A stretch of DNA of 27,376 nt from Ruminococcus flavefaciens. GTDB lineage: Bacteria; Bacillota; Clostridia; Oscillospirales; Ruminococcaceae. The translations under genes were made by a program, and so were the position numbers. The stretch covers positions 1 to 27,376 of the forward strand of contig SFMO01000058.1 of the NCBI GenBank assembly GCA_004554385.1, given 5' to 3'. The notes beneath the pieces are model-generated. The model worked only from the letters and a program-made list of their open reading frames with translations. It searched no databases and was not told the DNA's origin. Positions 22,793 to 27,376 of this stretch are shown one piece after another. Within the stretch, counting starts at the first letter, position 1. The number at the start of each line of letters is the position of its first letter.

Positions 22793-25585
22793 ATGAAACA
22801 TCTTATAGCACTTTCCATGAAGTATATCCGCAGACAGAAAATGCGTACCTTCCTCACCTTCATGTGCATAACCCTTTCCGCATTCATCCTTACAACTATC
22901 TGCACCTACGGAAGCAGTCTCTATACTTCCCTGTACAACCAGTCTCTGCAAGAAGACGGCACATGGGAGGTGGATATTTCCTCATGGGTAGAAAAATCAA
23001 AGGACAGGTCCAAAGCCGAGGATATTATCGCTCACCACGCAGTAGTTGATGATCATTTCTTTTCCGATACAGATAATATGATGATCTCCAGTGACGAAGA
23101 CAGCACGGCATACTCCTGTTTTGAAATATCCGACGGAAAAAACAGGACCACCGCCCAATCCATCAGTATTAATAATGTCAGCGGCAATGACGCCCTTTTA
23201 GGCAAGTTTGACAAAATGGACTTTTCGATCCCCGAAAATGCTTTTTCTTCAGAAAATAAAATCCTTGTACCTGCTGCCATAAAGGATATGGGCTATTCCG
23301 AAGGCGACACCATCACTCTGACTATCCGCCCATATACAGGTATCGTTGACGAGAACGCAGATATTGTAAAGCAAGCCCGTGCACAGCTGAAGGAAAAATA
23401 CGGCACGGAATACTGCAAGGGCGATAAGAGATATGAGGGACTCACCAAGGAAGAACGCAAAAAGGCGTACAACGGCACTATCCTTAAATATCTCCGCTCT
23501 AAAATGAGGCTGACATCAGACGCTATCCCTCTTACAGATATGCAATACGGAAAACCTGCGGAACTGACCTTTAAAATAGGCGGATTTGTATCCCAGGGTA
23601 TTCGCTTCTTCGGAGATAATGATTTTATAATTATTAATAACAGTGATGAAAAACTCAGTCTGAAGGAACTCCATGAAAATAATCCCGAGATCGAATACGA
23701 ATCTGCTCCACTGACAAGGATACGTCTCACAGACAACTGCGACTATGACGAAGCTCTGGAAATGCTCTTCAAGGACCTCGGCTTCAATTACGACACACAG
23801 TTCCTTGACAGCTTTGAATTTCCGCACTATGAAAACAATCTTCTCCTTGCACTTGAAGTGAAAAGCCCATATGCAATGTATCAGATGATGGCATTTATCG
23901 TTCCCATACTTATAGTTCTTCTCATAGGCTGGTTCATAGCGAGATTCGTTATCGACAACACCTTTGAAATGGCTGTACAGGAGCGAAGCACCCACTTTGC
24001 GGCAATGCGTATAATGGGCGCATCAAAGACTCAGGTAGCCTTTGTAGTGCTGTATGAGGCACTGTTCTACTGTCTGACAGCTATCCCTCTCGGAATGATA
24101 CTGGCGGTCATAGTGTGCCGAATGTGCTTCAGCTCACTGCGCAAATCAGGAATAGAGATCTGCGAGTTCTCAGCCAAGCCCTTATTCCTTGCAATAGCCG
24201 CATTCCTTGCAATAATAGCACTTTTCATATCCGCATACACCTCTGCCATGTGGGCATCAAGGAAGCTCTCACCTGCTGAAGCACTCAACTTCGGCAAGCC
24301 AAAGAGCAGAAAAAGAAAGCTCCGCAAGAGAAAGTCAAAGCTGAACCTCAGCTCAAGGAAATGGCTCCGCCGCTACACAAAGAAAAACATCAAAGCCTCA
24401 AAAAGCCGATTCGTTATTGCTACAATAACTATGGCTCTCGGTGTACTGATGTTCACATTCACCGTACTTGTCGGCACACGTTTCCACAGTGATATCGGTC
24501 CGCTGAATGACGAGTTTAACAGCGATTTCTATTTACAGTATATAGCGGCTGAACCGGAAAAACCTCTTGAAGAACCTGACCGTTACTTCAAAGACAGCAG
24601 TATATTCTCGGAATATTATGTGAACAGTGTTACTTTTCTCTCGCTTAACGATGCTGACGGCTCAGGAAGAATAGTTGCAGAAAAGCTCATGCGTATATCA
24701 CGCACAAACGATTCCGGTCCGTCCGGTCTGATACAACTCTATGCTATAGACGAGAATGAATACAACGATAAAGGTGTGGATAAGCTCACAGGTATGAGCT
24801 ACGAGGAGTTCAGGAGCAGCAAAGGTGCTCTGTACAACAACTCTGTCTACGGCAAGGAGACAATAATCGATGAAGATACACATCTGCCCAAAAAACTATT
24901 TGACGAGAGCTACACCGACCTCGGAAAAGGATATACCATTACCGATTACAACAGATACGAGTTCAGAGTAATAGGAAAAATGTCAAGCAAGCTTATGGAC
25001 CATGCTTTGATAATTCCTGTAGAATCGGCATCACAGTACGGTCTCGACCACTTTGATATAGAACTCAAGGTCAAAGACAGCAAGCACTATGATGCGGCAA
25101 TGGAAAAGATAAACGGCTTCAGAGAAAATGCTGACTGCTTCTCCTTTGCCGACATATATATGTCGGTCACAGGCCTGCAAAGCTTTGTCGGCGCTATATT
25201 AAAGATAGTGTTCTCGTTCCTTATATCCATATGGCTTGTAGGAATACTCTCTATGGTGAATTCTGTAAACACCAGCGTACTCAACAGAAGCCGCGAGCTT
25301 ATGATGCTTAGAAGCGTGGGAATGTCAAGGAAGCAGCTTCGCAAGAGCGTAATGCTTGAAACCATCATGTTCTCATCAACGGCAGCGATAATCGGTAATA
25401 TCCTCGGCATAGGATTTTACATGCTTACGCTCTGGGACGATATGAAGCTGAAGTATCTCTTTTCAGTGCCTGCCGTCGCAGCCCTTTCCATCTGTATCAA
25501 CATACTCATTTCCATATTAGCTGCATTGCCGGCTATAAAGAACCTGAACAATGTCGAATCCATAGCACAGGCAGCAAATGATTAA
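22793..25585 (+). CDS. FtsX-like ABC permease with two FtsX domains
   Basis: 930 residues, starting 12 nt after the ATPase stop behind AAGGAGG. Helix 1 lies at ~18-38, then a large extracytoplasmic domain (~45-360), then helices near 365-388, 420-445 and 462-486 forming the first FtsX domain. A strongly basic cytoplasmic linker follows (~498-536; about half Lys/Arg), then a helix at ~539-562, a second extracytoplasmic domain (~565-790), and helices near 792-819, 855-880 and 889-913. It therefore fuses two MacB-like halves, so a single chain can pair with two copies of the ATPase. The EAL-NFGKP motif before the linker and NNVESIAQA at the end are characteristic FtsX tails. The exported substrate is unknown. 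Confidence 0.9.
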   Translation: MKHLIALSMKYIRRQKMRTFLTFMCITLSAFILTTICTYGSSLYTSLYNQSLQEDGTWEVDISSWVEKSKDRSKAEDIIAHHAVVDDHFFSDTDNMMISSDEDSTAYSCFEISDGKNRTTAQSISINNVSGNDALLGKFDKMDFSIPENAFSSENKILVPAAIKDMGYSEGDTITLTIRPYTGIVDENADIVKQARAQLKEKYGTEYCKGDKRYEGLTKEERKKAYNGTILKYLRSKMRLTSDAIPLTDMQYGKPAELTFKIGGFVSQGIRFFGDNDFIIINNSDEKLSLKELHENNPEIEYESAPLTRIRLTDNCDYDEALEMLFKDLGFNYDTQFLDSFEFPHYENNLLLALEVKSPYAMYQMMAFIVPILIVLLIGWFIARFVIDNTFEMAVQERSTHFAAMRIMGASKTQVAFVVLYEALFYCLTAIPLGMILAVIVCRMCFSSLRKSGIEICEFSAKPLFLAIAAFLAIIALFISAYTSAMWASRKLSPAEALNFGKPKSRKRKLRKRKSKLNLSSRKWLRRYTKKNIKASKSRFVIATITMALGVLMFTFTVLVGTRFHSDIGPLNDEFNSDFYLQYIAAEPEKPLEEPDRYFKDSSIFSEYYVNSVTFLSLNDADGSGRIVAEKLMRISRTNDSGPSGLIQLYAIDENEYNDKGVDKLTGMSYEEFRSSKGALYNNSVYGKETIIDEDTHLPKKLFDESYTDLGKGYTITDYNRYEFRVIGKMSSKLMDHALIIPVESASQYGLDHFDIELKVKDSKHYDAAMEKINGFRENADCFSFADIYMSVTGLQSFVGAILKIVFSFLISIWLVGILSMVNSVNTSVLNRSRELMMLRSVGMSRKQLRKSVMLETIMFSSTAAIIGNILGIGFYMLTLWDDMKLKYLFSVPAVAALSICINILISILAALPAIKNLNNVESIAQAAND

Positions 25586-25590
25586 AAACA

Positions 25591-25625
25591 AAGGCGTAAA
25601 AGGAACAGACCTTTTACGCCTTTTT
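25591..25625. terminator. Terminator between FtsX-like permease and GNAT genes
   Basis: Perfect 13-bp stem, AAGGCGTAAAAGG (25591-25603) with CCTTTTACGCCTT (25610-25622), and a 6-nt loop. It is followed by T5 on the plus strand; on the other strand an A-rich stretch gives a weaker T-run. It may serve both convergent genes. Confidence 0.88.
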
Positions 25626-25626
25626 A

Positions 25627-26118
25627 TTACTTTCTTCGGATATACATAACTTCACGAAGACTCTTGCCTCCGATATTATCGTCCATATAGTCCTCGGTAC
25701 ATATGAATCCGTGCTTCTCGTAGAAGCGTCTTGCCCTTAAATTATCCTCCAGAACCCACAGCAGTATCTCGGTATAGCCGAGGAACTCAAGCTCCTCTAT
25801 GCAGGCATTGATGAGCTGTGAGCCTATGCCCTTTCCGATATACTCTGGGAGGAGGTATATAGTCACGATCTCTCCGCAGCTTTTGAATTTATCCCACCTT
25901 GACTGGCTGAAGCTTGCAGTACCAACGAATTTTCCTCCGTCAACGGCTATGAGTTCAGTCCTGCCATTGTGGTTGACATTGCCGCCCCATTTTGTCTTTG
26001 GAATACTGTCGAGGTAGTCCTGAGGGATAATTCCCTTATAAGCGAACTTCCAGCTTTTTTCGTATATCTCTCTTACAGCAGAATGATCATCATTATCTGT
26101 AAGATGTCTTATCTCCAT
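25627..26118 (-). CDS. GNAT family N-acetyltransferase
   Basis: 163 residues. The acetyl-CoA-binding motif A is IYLLPEYIGKGIGSQLI, with the Gln/Arg-x-x-Gly-x-Gly/Ala pattern as YIGKGIG. The motif B region has EILLWVLEDNLRARRFYEKHGF, the classical N-x-x-A-x-x-F-Y-x-x-x-G-F signature. RBS AAGGAG lies 5 nt upstream of ATG 26118. The acceptor is not predictable; small-molecule detoxification or protein acetylation are both possible. Monocistronic, with its own promoter and a shared terminator. Confidence 0.92.
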   Translation of the reverse strand: MEIRHLTDNDDHSAVREIYEKSWKFAYKGIIPQDYLDSIPKTKWGGNVNHNGRTELIAVDGGKFVGTASFSQSRWDKFKSCGEIVTIYLLPEYIGKGIGSQLINACIEELEFLGYTEILLWVLEDNLRARRFYEKHGFICTEDYMDDNIGGKSLREVMYIRRK

Positions 26119-26141
26119 AAAATCACTCCTTCAGAAAAAAT

Positions 26142-26170
26142 ATTATATCACATCATAAAATTCAAGTCAA
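26142..26170 (-). promoter_or_regulatory. Promoter of the GNAT gene
   Basis: TTGACT (26170-26165), 17-nt spacer, TATAAT (26147-26142) preceded by TGA (extended -10), on the minus strand. The distance to the ATG is ~24 nt. Confidence 0.8.
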
Positions 26171-26178
26171 TAGCAGTG

Positions 26179-26207
26179 AAAAAATAAACACGCATAAAGC
26201 GTGTTTA
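26179..26207 (-). terminator. Terminator after the pilin-like gene
   Basis: A 9-bp stem, TAAACACGC (26185-26193) with GCGTGTTTA (26199-26207), and an ATAAA loop. On the minus strand it is followed by six T (26184-26179). It lies 34 nt after the pilin-like stop and just before the GNAT promoter. Confidence 0.82.
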
Positions 26208-26240
26208 AAATAAAGGGGACATAATTATAAAAGGAAGAAT

Positions 26241-26909
26241 TTAATAAAGGTTTGGAAGGGAAACTAAATCATCAGCCTCTCCGCCGGCCATTGCAGCAAA
26301 CTTTTCGGAAGCCTCCTGGTCGTGGAAATTATCGGCACTGCTCATTTTTGCAGTATTATGCCTTTCTCCGCTTTTAGAGTTAGCAGAAAAGGTAAAATAT
26401 ATCTCATCACCTCTGTTATTGATGTTGATCTGATATCTGTACCAGTTACGGTTGGATTTACAGATAAGTCCGTTGCACTGGCTCTTAGGAAATTTATATT
26501 CATGTATACCGTCATCAGTTGGTTTTGGCCCCGCAGAATCAATATATCCGTTTTCCTCAAGGAGCTTGGCTATACCATAACTGCTGACGCGAACTTCATT
26601 TTTATCAACATAAACATATCCATGATCATCGGGGTCAAACTGTGAACCATCCTTATTTGTACCACCAAGCCACGGGTTACGGGTAAATTCCTCGATGCGA
26701 TCAGAATCAATTGCCATTTCGATCTGAATGGCCTTACAGATAGTGGAGGCAGCAGATGCATCGGCTCTGTTTTTGGCACGTTCTATATAACCGTAAATAT
26801 CAGGACCGAGCATAGCAGCAAGTATAGCAATGATCGCCATAACAACTATTAACTCAATAAGTGTAAAACCCTTTCGGGTAAGCTTGGTCAAATCATTCGG
26901 TCCATCCAT
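26241..26909 (-). CDS. Type IV pilin-like / pseudopilin protein
   Basis: 222 residues. Class III signal: a 14-residue charged leader ending in Lys-Gly, then FTLIELIVVMAIIAILAAM. Cleavage by a prepilin peptidase would fall after Gly14, leaving N-terminal Phe and Glu at position 5 of the mature protein (Glu19), which is required for assembly in the family. The rest is a hydrophilic globular domain with two Cys (in CNGLICK, close together) and a long acidic tail (GGEADDLVSLPNLY). RBS GGGGGAG lies 4 nt before the ATG. No assembly ATPase, platform protein or peptidase gene is nearby, so it depends on machinery encoded elsewhere. In ruminococci such pilins have been linked to cellulose adhesion; the function here is unproven. 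Confidence 0.88.
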   Translation of the reverse strand: MDGPNDLTKLTRKGFTLIELIVVMAIIAILAAMLGPDIYGYIERAKNRADASAASTICKAIQIEMAIDSDRIEEFTRNPWLGGTNKDGSQFDPDDHGYVYVDKNEVRVSSYGIAKLLEENGYIDSAGPKPTDDGIHEYKFPKSQCNGLICKSNRNWYRYQININNRGDEIYFTFSANSKSGERHNTAKMSSADNFHDQEASEKFAAMAGGEADDLVSLPNLY

Positions 26910-26950
26910 AATGCTCCCCCCTAAATGTTTATTTCCTTGTCTGTAATGTT

Positions 26951-26979
26951 ATTATATCACGTTCTGTATAGTTTGCCAA
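26951..26979 (-). promoter_or_regulatory. Promoter of the pilin-like gene
   Basis: TTGGCA (26979-26974), 17-nt spacer, TATAAT (26956-26951) with TGA directly before it, on the minus strand. The leader is ~35 nt. Confidence 0.78.
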
Positions 26980-27076
26980 GCAAAGCGAATGAGAATTCAT
27001 AAAAATATAACATTTTGTATACTATATGTAGATAACAATAGTTATTCTCCTAAACAGAAATTTCCTTCGCTATTGT
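26980..27076. other. AT-rich spacer without a recognised gene
   Basis: Between the pilin promoter and the next terminator. I see no ORF with an RBS and no RNA element. This is the left part of a ~470-bp stretch to the window edge that lacks a confident gene. Confidence 0.5.
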
Positions 27077-27115
27077 AAAAAAATTGCCGGGTCAGACATC
27101 TCTAACCCGGCAATT
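27077..27115 (-). terminator. Rho-independent terminator on the minus strand
   Basis: Perfect 11-bp stem, AATTGCCGGGT (27082-27092) with ACCCGGCAATT (27105-27115), and a 12-nt loop. On the minus strand it is followed by seven T (27083-27077). On the plus strand the downstream CTCTTTATT is not T-rich enough. Hence a minus-strand transcript ends here, fitting the small ORF at 27147-27251. Confidence 0.85.
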
Positions 27116-27146
27116 CTCTTTATTGTACACATGAATAAACTGATTT

Positions 27147-27251
27147 TCAGTTATAAGACTCCCACCAATATTCGCTCTGAGCCGATAGCTCATCAACTGT
27201 ATAGATATGTCTTATAAGAGGAAATGTAACTGTAACGTAAGCGCCAACCAC
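27147..27251 (-). CDS. Possible small protein or remnant, 34 residues
   Basis: A short minus-strand frame reads from GTG 27251, with AGGTGGGG (27265-27258) 6 nt upstream, to TGA at 27149-27147. An in-frame GTG at 27263 would give 38 residues. The composition looks protein-like: YVTVTFPLIRHIY followed by an acidic, Trp-containing tail (DELSAQSEYWWESYN). A strong terminator lies 32 nt after the stop. There is no clear promoter, because another terminator hairpin sits directly upstream. It could be a small protein, or the 3' end of a gene broken by the TAG at 27266-27264. I recognise no family. Confidence 0.3.
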   Translation of the reverse strand: MVGAYVTVTFPLIRHIYTVDELSAQSEYWWESYN

Positions 27252-27371
27252 ACCCAGCCCCACCTAAAAACAAAATGAGCCGAGGAACAACCTCGGCTCA
27301 AGTATTACAATGTAACGTGAACTGTATGCAACTGTATGTTACTGTGTAACGCTTACTGTATTTCACTGTAT
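27196..27371. repeat. Cluster of ACTGTA direct repeats, partly 10-bp spaced
   Basis: ACTGTA occurs at 27196, 27229, 27321, 27331, 27355 and 27365, with a variant ACTGTG at 27341. The right-hand set is spaced 10, 10, 14 and 10 bp, so most copies would lie on the same face of the helix. The set may be a protein-binding array or a decayed coding repeat; on the minus strand a frame with Tyr/Thr/Val-rich residues runs from 27375 to the TGA at 27300. Confidence 0.5.
27266..27300 (-). terminator. Second minus-strand terminator hairpin
   Basis: Perfect 10-bp stem, TGAGCCGAGG (27276-27285) with CCTCGGCTCA (27291-27300), and an AACAA loop. On the minus strand it is followed by TTTTGTTTTT. It implies a minus-strand transcript entering from beyond the right edge. 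The stem includes a TGA (27300-27298) that closes a frame open from the window edge. Confidence 0.78.
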
Positions 27372-27376
27372 GTCTG

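Noticed and set aside
26141..26151. Near-identical TGATATAATA -10 regions at the GNAT and pilin promoters
   Set aside because: This is simply the extended -10 consensus, not evidence of shared regulation.
27151..27217. Inverted repeat TTATAAGAC / GTCTTATAA
   Set aside because: A 9-bp AT-rich pair with a 49-nt loop inside a possible ORF; too weak to call an element.

Overview
The window looks like a chromosomal segment of a Gram-positive gut or rumen anaerobe of the Oscillospiraceae, most likely Ruminococcus. The grounds are strong AGGAGG-type ribosome binding sites, AT-rich spacers with TTGACA/TATAAT promoters (many with an extended TGn -10), a very large isopeptide-domain surface adhesin with threonine tracts, an ECF-type vitamin transporter subunit and a pilin-like gene. 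No rRNA, tRNA, CRISPR array or insertion sequence was seen. The genus is an inference from style, not from a marker gene.

Layout. (1) 1-6674, minus: the first ~2,220 codons of a giant secreted adhesin: signal peptide, choice-of-anchor-A-like head, about a dozen Cna-B/SpaA-like isopeptide domains, then long Thr tracts alternating with further Cna-B modules. Its 3' end lies beyond the left edge. (2) 7178-8365, plus: an ECF transporter S component with an unusual extracytoplasmic insert, closed by a terminator. (3) 8671-18601, plus: thirteen tightly packed genes behind one strong promoter, forming a discrete-enzyme acyl/polyketide assembly system: malonyltransferase, carrier protein, crotonase, hotdog thioesterase, a crotonase-derived small protein, a second crotonase, a 3-hydroxyacyl dehydrogenase, a FabF-like ketosynthase, a MIF-like tautomerase, a Cys-nucleophile alpha/beta hydrolase, an acyl-AMP ligase, a second carrier protein and a type II thioesterase. 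(4) 18647-21904, minus: a three-gene ABC-2 exporter that converges on the cluster at a shared bidirectional terminator. (5) 22106-25585, plus: a MacB/FtsX-type ABC system, divergent from the exporter across a 200-bp region with a clear inverted repeat. (6) 25627-26909, minus: a GNAT acetyltransferase and an orphan type IV pilin-like protein. (7) 26980-27376: a region with two terminator hairpins, a possible small ORF and ten-bp-spaced ACTGTA repeats.

How the cluster may work (inference). The ligase activates a carboxylic acid and loads one carrier protein (probably the adjacent ACP2). The AT charges malonate on ACP1. The single ketosynthase condenses. The 3-hydroxyacyl-CoA-dehydrogenase-type enzyme stands in for a ketoreductase, and the two catalytically complete crotonases for dehydratase or isomerase. 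No enoyl reductase is encoded, so the product should stay unsaturated. A tautomerase and a Cys hydrolase could tailor or release it, the type II thioesterase would edit stalled carriers, and the ABC-2 exporter is the natural candidate for secretion. This set, with beta-oxidation-type enzymes replacing FabG/FabZ, plus a crotonase remnant and a tautomerase, matches no characterised pathway I recognise and is the best candidate here for a new system.
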